From Carposina sasakii (Eukaryota; Arthropoda; Insecta; Lepidoptera; Carposinidae): a stretch of DNA of 64,000 nucleotides. The stretch's first letter is position 1; each line of letters begins with the position of its first letter. Positions 25,601 to 35,372 of the stretch are shown piece after piece. A model generated the notes under the pieces. That model was not told where the DNA came from and did no database searches. It was given only the letters and a program-made list of their open reading frames with translations. The DNA is taken from positions 12,792,495 through 12,856,494 of the forward strand of contig CP053150.1 of NCBI GenBank assembly GCA_014607495.2, written 5' to 3'. A program made the position numbers and the translations under genes.

Positions 25601-27065
25601 TGCGGGAACAGCCGTGTGTATGTATATCTATGTATGGATGTAGTAACTACCTACCTACTCGTATGTTCCGAAAATGCAAACGACAACATAAGTAATATCA
25701 TAGAGGAATAAGATGTCATAGAGTGCTAATGTCATACTAACTGTTTCGATGTACCATTAGACGTTTCGGTGCCTCACAATTCCAGGCCTTAACACTATCT
25801 AAGTGTCAAGGACTGGACTGTGAGGCATCGAAAAGTCTAATGGTGCATGGAAACTGTTAGTATGATTAGCACTCTGTCTACGTCTTATTCCTCTATGGCA
25901 ATATCTTATACCTAGATTATTAAATGTAATCTAGCATTTATTGACTTACCTACACAGTGAAGCAACAACATTATGTAGGTAGTCAAGTCATTATGTAGTT
26001 TGTCGTAAGTTTCCGCTAACTTCCGCTCGACGGGAACCGGAAGCACATCGGAAAGCTAACTGCTTCGAGCACTCTATATTACTATAGCTAAACTTATCAT
26101 AATGAAGTTGGCATAAGCAGATATTAGTAACCCGCTATAGTTTATCGTATAGGCTATAGAAACTAGGTACATAGTATCGATCCGCTTGTGGCTTCGACCT
26201 CATTTGGCAATATCGTGACCAAGCCAAATACAATACCTAGTCGACATTAAAATTGTGTGTTTAACTTTCATCACTAAAATTTAACCTTTTTTGCTCTCTC
26301 ATTTATTAACATCATACATTAGTTAAGATAGATTTGTCATCTACTTACATTTTTTTCCGTCTAATTTGTCGTTAAAGAGTAAGTATATTCTTTGGTCTTA
26401 TTGGGGCATCTAATTCATAGGTTCCGTTTTTTAAATCATAAAGCTTCAGCTTATTGTCTATGGCCAGCCAAATGCATCACTCCAACTCACTTTGCGAATG
26501 TAAAAGTGGTATGAGCCCTGTGATTGAACCAACGCCCTCATATTGGAAGGCGCACTTCAAACTCAATGAGCTATCACTACAAGTAGAATGAGCCGGCATA
26601 TGCTATTGTAAATTTTGTGATAGATACATGGTCTGTTTGGACTTTTGCATGTGTCAATTTAAGATTCAAATTTCATAATACGTAGGTTTACTACTAGGAT
26701 TGGATTATCCAATCTCCAAATCACGCCCATACATCACTCTCAAGCATAATTGCAATAAGACTTTGTCCTTTTTGGTCGGCGGCATGGATAGTTTGAAATT
26801 TTAAGTAAACACAAGAAAACGCACACGCTAAATCGAGAAGCTAAATACCGGTTTCTATTAATCTATCTATGTTTAGAACACACCATCATATGTGTCGATT
26901 TTGATAGATCTCAATGCAAAGAACCAATGTAGGTGAAAATAGACGATAAACCAACTAATAATGAACGTATAAATTATGGATTCCTTACGTGTCTGCCTTG
27001 TAAGCAGGCGCCGGGTCTGGAGCGAGGAACAGTGCCAAAAGCACCGCCAGCTTCAGGCATTTCAT
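10647..27065 (-). CDS. Voltage-gated calcium channel alpha-2/delta subunit paralogue (gene B, complete)
   Basis: Exons in transcript order: 27065-26989, 23192-23111, 22759-22649, 22179-21900, 21787-21264, 19612-19393, 19106-18970, 17325-17284, 17056-16907, 16567-16493, 15291-15110, 14323-14120, 13701-13547, 13413-13137, 12908-12602, 12434-12201, 11882-11765, 11489-11068, 10754-10647. They sum to 3705 nt, 1234 codons plus TGA, with every junction GT..AG and in phase. Signal peptide [20 protein letters not shown] around residues 90-240; VWA with intact MIDAS D262-[24 protein letters not shown]; Cache region with [14 protein letters not shown] and [19 protein letters not shown]; a Cys-containing C-terminal half; and a final hydrophobic stretch ([19 protein letters not shown]) with no cytoplasmic tail, as expected of a GPI-anchored or tail-inserted subunit. 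It is more divergent than gene A and lacks the Arg/Gln-rich linker exon. The Drosophila counterpart (stj, CG4587 or CG42817 type) cannot be settled by eye. Confidence 0.9.
12965..13108 (+). repeat. Same repeat family, gene B intron copy
   Basis: Contains GGCACGCCACAAGGCTATTG, CGCTGGGCAGGCAGGTTGGC and ATACCCACGGGCAGATATGG. Lies between exons 13137 and 12908 of gene B; the open frames across it are incidental. Confidence 0.55.
13725..13925 (-). mobile_element. Short Helitron-like non-autonomous element
   Basis: Read on the minus strand it ends GCCGAAGTCGCGGGCAACAG followed by CTAGT, with a GC-rich terminal hairpin, and starts with TATAAATGTGAAAGTGTGTG. These features are typical of lepidopteran Helitron-derived repeats (CTAG 3' end). 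The class assignment comes from recall of these motifs. Confidence 0.45.
14553..15021. mobile_element. 469-bp MITE with about 32-bp TIRs and TA duplication
   Basis: The left end CAGGGTGTTTGTGACAGCCA matches the reverse complement of the right end, CAGGGTGTGGGTGACAGCCA, and the similarity continues through GGCAAATA. TA lies just outside each end. It has no coding capacity and sits in the gene B intron between exons 15291-15110 and 14323-14120. The ends suggest a Tc1/mariner-type helper. Confidence 0.7.
15563..15845 (+). mobile_element. tRNA-derived SINE in a gene B intron
   Basis: The head TTAGCTTAGTGGTTAGAGCA (A box) and GTGGGTTCGATTCTCACCC (B box) resemble a tRNA without a proper acceptor stem. 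The body contains TAGTCAGAGCGGAGCGAAGA, which recurs inverted at 49345-49385. It is a SINE rather than a tRNA gene. Confidence 0.65.
16165..16295 (+). repeat. Lepidopteran CTGCTGGACGTAGGCCTCCCCC repeat family, gene B intron copy
   Basis: Contains CAGTCTACTGCTGGACGTAG, GCCTCCCCCAGGGCACGCC and CCATAGTCACCACGCTGGG. Other copies lie at 12965, 41640, 44136, 46870, 47400 and 48530, with end fragments at 10803 and 29965. Non-coding, high copy. Confidence 0.6.
16380..16458 (+). repeat. 3' end of a Helitron-like repeat
   Basis: Ends GATGGAGTTGCGGGCAACAG then CTAGT, a GC-rich hairpin followed by CTAG. The upstream part is too diverged to bound with confidence. Confidence 0.35.
19985..20318 (-). mobile_element. 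Helitron-like repeat, copy 1
   Basis: On the plus strand it runs ACTAGTGGACGCCCGCGACT, then AAGTGGGACCTGTCATAAT, AGAAATCGGTTCAGCCGTTT, to a CTTCCATGTACAGACTGCG end. Nearly the same sequence occurs at 51290 and inverted at 31390-31735. Confidence 0.5.
20815..21045 (+). repeat. Interspersed repeat (GTGCTGATGCGGGGC family)
   Basis: Reads GTGCTGATGCGGGGCTTTAC, GCGATAAGTTAGCAACTTGT and CTCCTTTATGATCTTACAG. Related copies are at 25440-25630, 52138-52345 and inverted at 24855-25020; short 3' pieces lie at 18000-18080, 55160-55240 and 59930-59990. Non-coding. Confidence 0.5.
24300..24410. repeat. Imperfect inverted repeat in gene B intron 1
   Basis: AGATAAATTTGATGATGTCT and AGACAGCATCAAATTTATCC form complementary arms around about 35 nt. 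A related stretch at 20340-20440 has GATAAAGTTGATGCTGTCTT. Confidence 0.4.
24855..25020 (-). repeat. Interspersed repeat, inverted copy
   Basis: Contains TTCATAAAGGAGATCGCACA and CTTGCTAGCTTATCGCCTGA, the inverse of the 20815 repeat. Confidence 0.45.
25440..25630 (+). repeat. Interspersed repeat, second copy
   Basis: Contains TGCATGCCTGCCGAAGAGTC, CTAGCAACTTGTCACTGCTC and TCTCCTTTATGATCCTTGTG, aligned with the 20815 copy. The plus-strand ORF through it is incidental. Confidence 0.45.
25701..25895. repeat. 195-bp near-perfect hairpin (foldback element) in intron 1 of gene B
   Basis: The left arm begins TAGAGGAATAAGATGTCATA and the right arm ends with its inverse complement; the arms of about 90 bp pair with few mismatches around a short loop near 25795-25800. 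No coding capacity. It may be a foldback MITE or a source of a hairpin RNA; sequence alone does not decide. Confidence 0.65.
26510..26590 (-). mobile_element. tRNA-like SINE head in gene B intron 1
   Basis: The minus strand reads AGTGATAGCTCATTGAGTTT, then GCGCCTTCC and GTTGGTTCAATCACA, the A- and B-box-like spacing of a SINE head. No clear tRNA cloverleaf. Confidence 0.45.
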
Positions 27066-27302
27066 GGTAGCGTCGGTGACTCACGCGCACTCCTCACCGG
27101 CGCATCACTCGAACAACAATATTAAATAAGGCACATCGTTACGGTATTTTCACGTAAGGCAGTCAACTCACTAACAAGTAACACTAAACTCGAAAGTAAC
27201 ATTAAAACATAGATTAATAATAGAATAGACGTACGTAACAAAAGCTTTCACTGTGCGATAGCAAAGGCCACTGAATCGGCTGTGTCGTCATAACAATATC
27301 AC

Positions 27303-27350
27303 TTTGTACTGAGGCTCGCGTACGGGGTATTCACACGACAATTTATCGAC
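27303..27350 (-). promoter_or_regulatory. Candidate core promoter of gene B
   Basis: On the minus strand an arthropod-type initiator, TCAGTACA with its A at 27310, lies about 245 nt upstream of the ATG. A TATA-like GATAAAT (27347-27341) is 31-37 nt further upstream. The surrounding 27.3-27.5 kb is the most GC-rich stretch near the gene. This is a motif match only, with no direct evidence of transcription. Confidence 0.25.
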
Positions 27351-28194
27351 GGCAGAGGTGTGTGATAGCGGGGACGTGTACCGCCGGCAACGCACATGCT
27401 GCGTCTATTCTGGGCGGGCGGGCTGCCTCGGAGAGCTTCGGCTGACATCGAGCGAGCCGAACTAGGTCGCTGTGCGACCACAGAGTAGGGAACTTTCAAC
27501 AAAACTCCAATTTACAGGACAATTTGCCCGTATATTGGAGTTGTTTTGAAAGTTTTGTAACTGCAAAAAGCTTTAACTTTATGCTATTATGAAACGTAAC
27601 GTGTATGTTAATTAAATTCCTCGTTAAAAGCTACGTCATAAACAGACAGGCAACACATTTACTTGTGAAAGATACTTGATATAAAGTTGTTTAGTAAACT
27701 TTAAACGCCTCCGCCTGCGGTTTATATTTCTTTTTTCTTACAAAAGATCAACTAAACTGATTCAAAAATTAATTATCCTTAAGAAATCTCATTTACTACC
27801 ATGAACAAACAACCTCAGATAAACTACGACTGAGACGCGTAGTTTAATAGCGCCTTAACGATGTTAATAGCAATTCTGTAAAAGGTTGACACTAGCTGTA
27901 TATTTGTTCTGCTCAAGTAGCATGACCTGCAATATACGATATGATAAACCGATTTATCGAAATTTAACCTGTCAAAATACGATAAATATAGCCGCTATTT
28001 TGAATTTTGTATACCTAGTGACGATACGATATCCACGATGTATGGTTATGCTAGGGGGGCTGGTTTGGAAGATAAAACGAATTTGATGTGATTGAATTAA
28101 AGATGCGGAATTAAGTGTACTTACTTACATATTATTTTATTTCACTCCATACAAAATATCACGTTACACGCTTTACTTCCTCGTACTTAGGGGA

Positions 28195-28450
28195 AAGTGG
28201 GGTAAGTAAGACGGCCCCCTTATTACCTAACTACGAGTAGCAGAAGCAAAGCGATAGCGAAAATTGTACAAAAATCGCTGATTGCTTGTCAAATTCATAT
28301 TACGTAAAACGAATTTCAAATGAACTTTCATGTGCAATGTAGTGCATGTAACATTTCAAGGCGAATATTGTACAATTTTCGCTATCGCTTTACTTTGGCT
28401 TTGCTATTGCAAATTAGGTTATAATGGGGGGGCGGGTCAAGTAAGGGTAA
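28195..28450. mobile_element. MITE-like inverted-repeat element with about 60-bp arms
   Basis: The left arm (CCCCCTTATTACCTAACTA.. to ..AGCGATAGCGAAAATTGTAC) is repeated in inverse orientation at 28365-28450 (GTACAATTTTCGCTATCGC.. to ..GGGGGGGCGGGTC). No coding capacity. A diverged copy of one arm occurs at 36575-36650, right next to the 4.1-kb transposon. Confidence 0.55.
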
Positions 28451-28616
28451 GGGTAAGTTCCCGTCTATACCAGAGTAGACTTTACTAAAACAGATAAGTA
28501 ATACAATGTCTCAGAAAATTTATTTCCAAATAGATCCTCAGACCACACGCACATTATTTTTTTTTAAAATGACTGATCCTGTATACTCGTAGTAGAAGGA
28601 ACATAATTTGTCACAA

Positions 28617-29720
28617 TTTTTAGGGTTCCGTACCTCAAAAGGAAAAAACGGAACCCTTATAGGATCACTTTGTTGTCCGTCTGTCCGTCCGTCCGTCTGT
28701 CAAGACCCTTTTTCTCAGGAACGCGTGGAGGTATGAAGCTGAAATTTATATCAATTACTCAGGTCTACTGTCCCTTGAAGCTGTGAAAAAATCAAACTGC
28801 GGTCTAAGCCAACGCAATCAAAAGATACAGCCGTTTATGCCGCAAATTTTCGACACTTGCAAGGGAATCAAAACCTACAGGGTGCTTCCCGTGAACTCAG
28901 AATCTTGAAATTTGGTACGAAGCAACGTCTTATAGCATAGATAAAGGAAAAATTACGAAAACCATAATTTTTTTGTTACGTCACATAATATTTTTTTTTT
29001 AATAATTTTAAAGTTACTACCCATTTCCTCATAAACGCGTAGAGGTATTAAATTGAAATTCATACCAAATACTCAGGTCTATAATACCTTTAAGCTGTAG
29101 CAAAATCAAACTTCTATGTCAACGCAATCAAAAGAAACAGCAATTTAAGCTGCATATTTTGAAACTCGCAAGTACTCGCAAGGGAATCAAAACCTAAAGG
29201 GTACTTCCAGTCGACCTAGAATCTTGAAATTTGGCATGAAGCAACGTTTTATAGCACACATAAAGGAAAAATTCCGAAAACCTTAAATTTTTAGTTACAT
29301 TACAAAATATATATTTTTTAATAAATATAAACTTATTACTTTTTTCCTCATGAACGCGTAGAGCTATCAAGTTGAAATTCATATCAAATACTTAGATCTA
29401 ATTGCCTTTAACTCGTGAAAAAAAAAAATATAAGTCAACGCAAAAACGCAAAACGCAAAAGTACAACCATTGATACCGCAAGTTATATTATAGATAAATG
29501 ATATGTGTTAATATAAAATAAAGGATTACTTAAACGATAGAGATCTTTGTCTTAAATTTATGCTCCTCCATCTTTCCCCATTGTAATGTTATGAATTTCA
29601 TTTTGCAATAAAAATACCATAGTTATGACTCGATTGTCGTAATGAACGAACTTTGTAAACCTTGCAGGTTTGTACGGAACCCTCGGTGCGCGAGTCCGAC
29701 TCGCACTTGGCCGGTTTTTT
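28617..29720 (+). repeat. Lepidopteran interspersed element (AGGGTTCCGTACC...CTTGGCCGG) with internal tandem units
   Basis: Begins TTTTTAGGGTTCCGTACCTC, contains a GTCC/GTCT microsatellite at 28676-28702, and ends GCACTTGGCCGGTTTTTT. The inside consists of about 2.4 related units whose ACGCGT landmarks lie at 28721, 29035 and 29354 (spacing 314 and 319). A short piece of the same family ends near 63660. It is abundant in Lepidoptera as a non-coding repeat; the class is uncertain. Confidence 0.6.
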
Positions 29721-29819
29721 CACATCCTCACCTCACTTTGTAAAACACTGGAATAACTGCGAATAAAGGCATTATGGAACACAACAGTATATATGTAAAG
29801 TCTGTGTAATATAAGAATA

Positions 29820-30040
29820 AAGCGGCGGTAGGCTCACGTGGTAAGGGTACTTAATAAGCGTGAGACTTAATAAGCTAACTGGTGAAAAGTGGGTGTGTAA
29901 ATTGCACACTTCTGCCTAACCTCTTTGGGGGATAATGGGCGTGACTATATATATGTCTGTGGCCGCGTGGTGCTGGCAGAGTAGAATTCGTACCACCCCA
30001 TGTCTGCCCGAGGGTATCGTACGAGGCGATTAAGGGTTGT
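29820..30040. repeat. Composite of two interspersed repeat fragments
   Basis: The first part (GCGGTAGGCTCACGTGGTAA to GGGCGTGACTATATATATGT) matches 59225-59345. The second (CTGGCAGAGTAGAATTCGTA to GTACGAGGCGATTAAGGG) is the inverse of the end of the 12965 repeat family. Confidence 0.45.
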
Positions 30041-30514
30041 TATGGAGAGAAAACATTCATAAATTGCCTCAAAATGTCTAAAAATAACACTTTTCTATAG
30101 TGGCCGCCCACGATTTTGTCCACGTGAAAGGGCATTTCTTACACCCGTGCAAAGCTGGGATGGATTCCTAGTATGTAATATAAGTATGACCCTGCATCAC
30201 GGACTACTTAGTAGGGGTGCTACAAGATTGAAGTCTTCAAGTAAGGGTGTCTCGCCTATACGGCGCCTGAACTGCCCTATATACGAACGCAGACATCCTT
30301 AGCCAACTCATTCTCGATCTTATATCCATGTCTAAAAGTTTAAGTCTGCGTGGAAGAATTAACCTGTTGCTTACATCACCCTTGTGAAGGGTATTGTACT
30401 ATACCTTTTAGAGTTAATTAGAAGCAGATTATGTATTGATATATATCTACTATAAGCTGTTCGCAGGGGATTAAAATTAAATTGACATTTTATTAGTAGG
30501 TAAGTACCTACATA

Positions 30515-30892
30515 CAGGATGATTTTTGGTCGTCAACATTCCCGAAAACTACGGAATCTCCTCATCATCACGATCATTTTTCTCCATAGAAGCCTGGGAA
30601 GTGTCTGGTTTCCAAAATATTAGGGTCCAAAGTTGAGTAAATAGACTGCGTTTTTCTGCATAAATGCACATAGACGCGCGTAGCAGGATTTTTTCACGAA
30701 AAATAATTAATATCTGTCTATAAAAAAAATAACATAAACACTAGAGACTATAAATTTCGCACGATCAAGGAATTTAATTTTTTTTTTCAAAAAAAAATTT
30801 TTTTTCCCAGCATTTTTTTTGGCATAAACTTACTTTATTTCATGTATAGAATACGTACCCTTCGTTAAAGGTGGCCACAAAAAAACATCCTG
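30515..30892 (+). mobile_element. MITE, CAGGATG family, copy 1
   Basis: Starts CAGGATGATTTTTGGTCG, ends with the imperfect inverted match (CAACATCCTG-like), and is flanked by TA. The inside includes a characteristic AGTGTCTGGTTTCCAA block and an A/T-homopolymer core. It shares its sequence with copies at 42872, 48132 and, in part, 56440. Confidence 0.65.
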
Positions 30893-30939
30893 TATATCAC
30901 AAACTCACAAGCTATCAATTAGGATAAATATGTGATAGG

Positions 30940-31190
30940 TTATAGATTTTGACTTACTTTAGACTTATATTCCTGTGACCCCTGGCTGGGGCAGAGGGCC
31001 TCCACAGATCTCCGCCATCCCGTTCGGTTCAGTGCGTTGCGTTTTATTTCGCTCCAGGTCTTCCCTACTTTCTTCGCCTCTATAATGACCGTCCGCAGCC
31101 AGGTCGGCTTAGGACGGCCACGCTTGCGCTTCCCTTGGGGGTTCCAATCCAGGGCTTGCCTCGGTATGTGGTTTTCCATGGCATATAGCA
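30940..31190 (-). pseudogene. LINE (RTE/CR1-like) polyprotein C-terminal remnant
   Basis: The frame carries HIPRQALDWNPQGKRKRGRP, KPTWLRTVIIEAKKVGKTW and NRTGWRRSVEALCPSQG. This is the conserved tail of a common animal LINE endonuclease/reverse-transcriptase. The catalytic reverse-transcriptase region is absent, so it is a dead 5'-truncated copy. Confidence 0.7.
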
Positions 31191-31389
31191 TATAGGCTAT
31201 TAATATATTACTTAAAATTGTCACATTGCCGGCCGTAGAAACAAATGCCAAATCTTTGGTAATGTGCAGTGTAAGTTTCGATAGAAAGTATATTGCGCTG
31301 ATCGACCCCGTAAATAATGGCCATCACAGGTCGCTTAAAAAGTTTGTTCTATCACCAAGATCTGTTTCATATTCATATTTTTTATTGTA

Positions 31390-31735
31390 CACAGAAAAAC
31401 ATAAAAGATGTGCGAATCGGCTTCGTGTGAAACTATTGGTAAAATATGTACATGATAGATATATGAGAAAAAATATTATAGAAGACCTTTATCAACGTAA
31501 TAGTACCCAAAAGAATGATTTTTGGATTTTTTGTCGGTTTGTCTGTGCGTTTGTGCACGCTAATCTCAGAAACGGCTGACCCGATTTCGATGCAGTTTTC
31601 AGGAATATATTGTGACAGATCCCACTTAACATAAAGACTATTTTTTATCCAGGGAAAATGTTTTTATCCCGGATAATTTCGACATTAATATTTTTTCTGT
31701 AGTCCATGCGGACGGAGTCGCGGGCGCCCACTCTT
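31390..31735 (+). mobile_element. Helitron-like repeat, copy 2 (opposite orientation)
   Basis: The inverse of the 19985 repeat: GAAACGGCTGACCCGATTTC near 31570 and ATGCGGACGGAGTCGCGGGC at its right end. The open frame 31226-31579 that overlaps it is incidental. Confidence 0.5.
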
Positions 31736-31744
31736 TAGTTTAAT

Positions 31745-34530
31745 CGACCTATAAAGTGCATTAGCCATTCTTTACACACGTGAATTTGTGCAAATTGTGT
31801 CAATAGTGTCGCATACACTGCAATGACCTTAGCTGCACTAACAACTGGTACTAGCATCTATTTCCAAACAAGTTTCTGCTGTCATACTGAAAATATAGAG
31901 TATAAATTTAAAAAATACGAACGTACGCTAATGTAAACACAGACATTTCTATAAAAATTACGTTACCTATATATATAACCTTGCCGACACATTTGGCGAA
32001 AACAGATCCCTTTCCAATTTCTCAATCAATTACTCAGGTCTAGTTTAATCTCAAATTTTGTGGATAAAGCATCTGTAGACTATATTCATACGCATACCTT
32101 TGTTACATTCTGTACACAAATCATTTAACTCCTAAAAGGCCCTTACTCTAAATTGATCTGCACGCGTAATTTGGTGAGAGTGAGATGTCTCACGTTGTGA
32201 ATTTGACGTTTAAAAGTGACGTTTGAAAGTGAAGAGTCTCACCAAATTCATCATACGGGTGTAGATGCAGATACCCGGCTATATCCTCCCAGCTCATGCA
32301 GAACTTGTATACAAACTAACATCATGATCATGACTTTCATCGATCCATCACTCTAATGTAAATCAGTAAAGAGTTGAAAGAGTAAAGACTTGGAGAATCC
32401 CCTGGCTGTAAACCTCTTTTAAATCTCAAGTCTCATAGGGCTTTTTAACATCAACAGCAAATTCGCATCATGTTTAGGTATGACTTTTTATCAAAAACTC
32501 ACACTGAGATTTGGTTATACTGGTAAGACGGAGTTTTTTTTATTGCGTTTCAAAACCTGCGCAAGTCCGCATCCTATTTTCATAAAAAAGTTTGATATGT
32601 TTGAATACTCAAACAACTAAATGGATTTTTAATCAGACATGGTTAAGAACCTTCCAAAAAAGGAATTCTTAATTTGAAGCATGCGATCCTATTACCGCTT
32701 CGGAGAATTCCTATAGCAAACATATGATACACAGGGTCAAACCTATAACACTCGTCTTTATTTAAGTCGAGCCTTAAAGAATAGGTAATAAACTTTTGAC
32801 AGTATCTATTCTGCGGTATTTGATATTTAAAGTAAATAGGACGTCATACGCCATCGTCTGACGTAGATGGCTACTTTGTAGTAATTCCGAAAAGTGATGA
32901 CGTGAAAAAAGTCAAGTTGCGCGAAAGCTACAAAGCGCTTGAAGCGTATTCAGTTATGTTAGCTACTCAATAGTGTATCAACTTAAATCGCTTTAGCTTT
33001 CGAGGGTGTAGACTGAACAGCTGGACGTCCCAATGTTTCCTTCCCCAGTTGTGACTCGCCAGCCGTGGGTGAAGCACGTCAGCGTCGGCATAAGCACCCG
33101 GTGAGCTTGCCGCATAACCTTGTGGTTATCGAACATACTTATTATCTAATTATTACAGTTAAATTTGCAATGTGCAAGCATGTGGTGTTAGTTCCTTTGA
33201 AGCCAGTCGAGCCAGGTAATTTTTTTCTTTCCAGCGAATAATAAGTAGGGTACATTGAATATGGATTTGTTTAAAACTGTACACCATTGAGTTTTAGCAG
33301 TTTTTATCATCTTCAAATTTAATTCCAAGTCAATCCTACTATTTAAATAAAATGCAAGCATACAATGTGTTTTGATTTGTAATTTTTAATACTTCTCACT
33401 TAGCTTCACACCTACAGTAAAACGTTACTGTTAGATAGCATAAATTTTTTTATTAACCATTTACCTAAGTTTTTGAACTATAACAAATCTTGACAGATTT
33501 TTGGCATATCTCAGATTTAATCCTCAATTGTATTCATACAAAATTTCAAATTAGGAATAAATAAATCCGAGATTCTTATTGATCTCTCGTATTGAAATTC
33601 GATATATAGATAAATAAGTCGTTGTATACGTACTAAAGTATAAATGGAAAATGGCACCATTAGTGAACAAAATGACACAGTCTAGCCTAGCCTATTTCTA
33701 ACCATATCGATTTTCCGATTCGCGTTCCGATCAATTGTCTCAAATTAGATACACATTTGTTCGTATTAGGGGTCATGAGTGTTCATAAATTTTAATAGGT
33801 ATCGATGTATAAAAATGGATATAAATTGTAATCTAGCGAACTGACCATGCTGTCAAGATCATTTCAATAAAAACAGATTTTGGCAATTGTGAGACAGGGT
33901 TTTTTGCATGTTACGTTTAAATATAGCACTATACCAATGATATATTACCTTTCACCCTTATCACAATGGTTACCTTTAAGCAAAAAGGTGAGAATGGGAC
34001 GACTCACGCTTCCAGAATGGGTTCCAACGGGATTTTGTATATGGATGGATATCACGTAACCACGTAACATGTTTTTCAAAACCAAATTATTTAATTTGTT
34101 GTACCTCTAATATCTTCTACTAGAGTGCATTTGTCTGAATTCTTATAAGCTGCCCTGGCAAAAAATTAAACCTAGTCAATTGTGACGGACAACGACCCAC
34201 AGAATAGTCTATGAGAATGGCAGCAAAGCTACACAGAGTACTGAAGCAAAGCTAAATAGCTAAGTAACTAGCTTTTTTGTCTACCTGATAAAAAGGTGGA
34301 TACACAGTTGAAGAAGTGGATCATACTTACCTAGAAGATCGTGATAAAAAGTTCTATTCTATAAGTATTCTATTCCTATGCTTTATCTTTCTATTATTAT
34401 GTACACAGTACAGTTTTCACAAATAAAGTTTATAACAAGAAAGATGTACAAAAACGTGCTTATCTCTTAGAGAGATTTCTTCCAGTAAACCAGTCGAGAA
34501 ACCAGTTCATTGGGCCTTTAAGACGCTCCC
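31745..34530. other. Intergenic region without a recognisable gene
   Basis: AT-rich with no long open frame on either strand. The only unusual part is the GC-richer stretch at 33000-33125. Nothing else is supported. Confidence 0.4.
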
Positions 34531-34564
34531 AAATGATAACTTATACTTTGCATTGTATTGTTGA

Positions 34565-34915
34565 TCTACGTATGAATGTTGATGATGATGATCTCCGACC
34601 GTATTTCGGCCAAGGCGACCAATCTCTACGGAGATTAGCCAGGTACGCAGGAGATATTATAGTGCACAAGTGTGTGCGTAAACACAGATGCACTCTCTAT
34701 TCCCTCACTCTCATAGTCCGATGGGACGGAAAGCCGACACGACCGGAGAGAGATCAGGCGCAAGGTTTTACGTACTTTCCGAGGCACGAGCTAAGTGACA
34801 ATTTTACAACACATGAAATAAATTCATTGGTACAGGCCTGTGTCTGGGATCGAACTTACGCCTGCCGCTTGGAAGGTGCACGTCTTAACCACTGTGCTAT
34901 CACCGCTTATATCTA
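34565..34915 (-). mobile_element. tRNA-derived SINE
   Basis: Read on the minus strand from 34915, the head has an A-box-like TGATAGCACAGTGGTTAAGA and a B-box-like AGTTCGATCCCAGA. The body runs left to a GATGATGAT simple tail. The central 180 bp also occurs at 5140-5310 in the opposite orientation. Any open frame across it, such as the one at 34533-34949, is incidental. Confidence 0.65.
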
Positions 34916-35117
34916 CGTATACATGGTATACATACATAGAAATCAGTAATCTGTAATTAAAAAGGAATCTTTAGATTCGTGTTAGTCGTGTGAGAGTGAC
35001 ACTGGGGCAAAATTTTTACTCAGTCGGTTTTAAAAAAAAGTTATTTTATGACTTTCAGAAATAATGCTAAAAGACATACCTATTTGTGAAATCAATATTC
35101 AAAATAAAGTCGGATTT

Positions 35118-35372
35118 TTACTATGGGGTGTAATGTAACATCTTAGATTAATGATAGGTCTTCGCTCCGCTCAGCGAAGTGGAGCGAATCTTTATTCTAA
35201 GTGTAACATTATATTACTATATCTTCAGATGTAAAAATGTATCGCTCGTCAAACATTTTGTACAAGACCATTCACACTGTGCAATATAATATTTACAGTT
35301 TGGGATGACGAGCGATAAATTTATACATCTCTAGATGTAACACTATGGGATGTACATTACATCCCACAGTGA
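35118..35372. mobile_element. MITE-like nested palindrome
   Basis: Outer arms TATGGGGTGTAATGTAACAT and ATGTACATTACATCCCACAG enclose an inner palindrome, AGATGTAAAAATGTATCGCT with AGCGATAAATTTATACATCT. A GCTCCGCTCAGCGAAGTGGA block at 35164-35183 is shared with the SINE at 15563. No coding capacity. Confidence 0.45.

Noticed and set aside
34533..34949. 138-codon plus-strand ORF with a [18 protein letters not shown] start also found at 5133-5366
   Set aside because: The shared peptide arises because both lie in the same SINE body; the element has tRNA-like boxes and no coding history.
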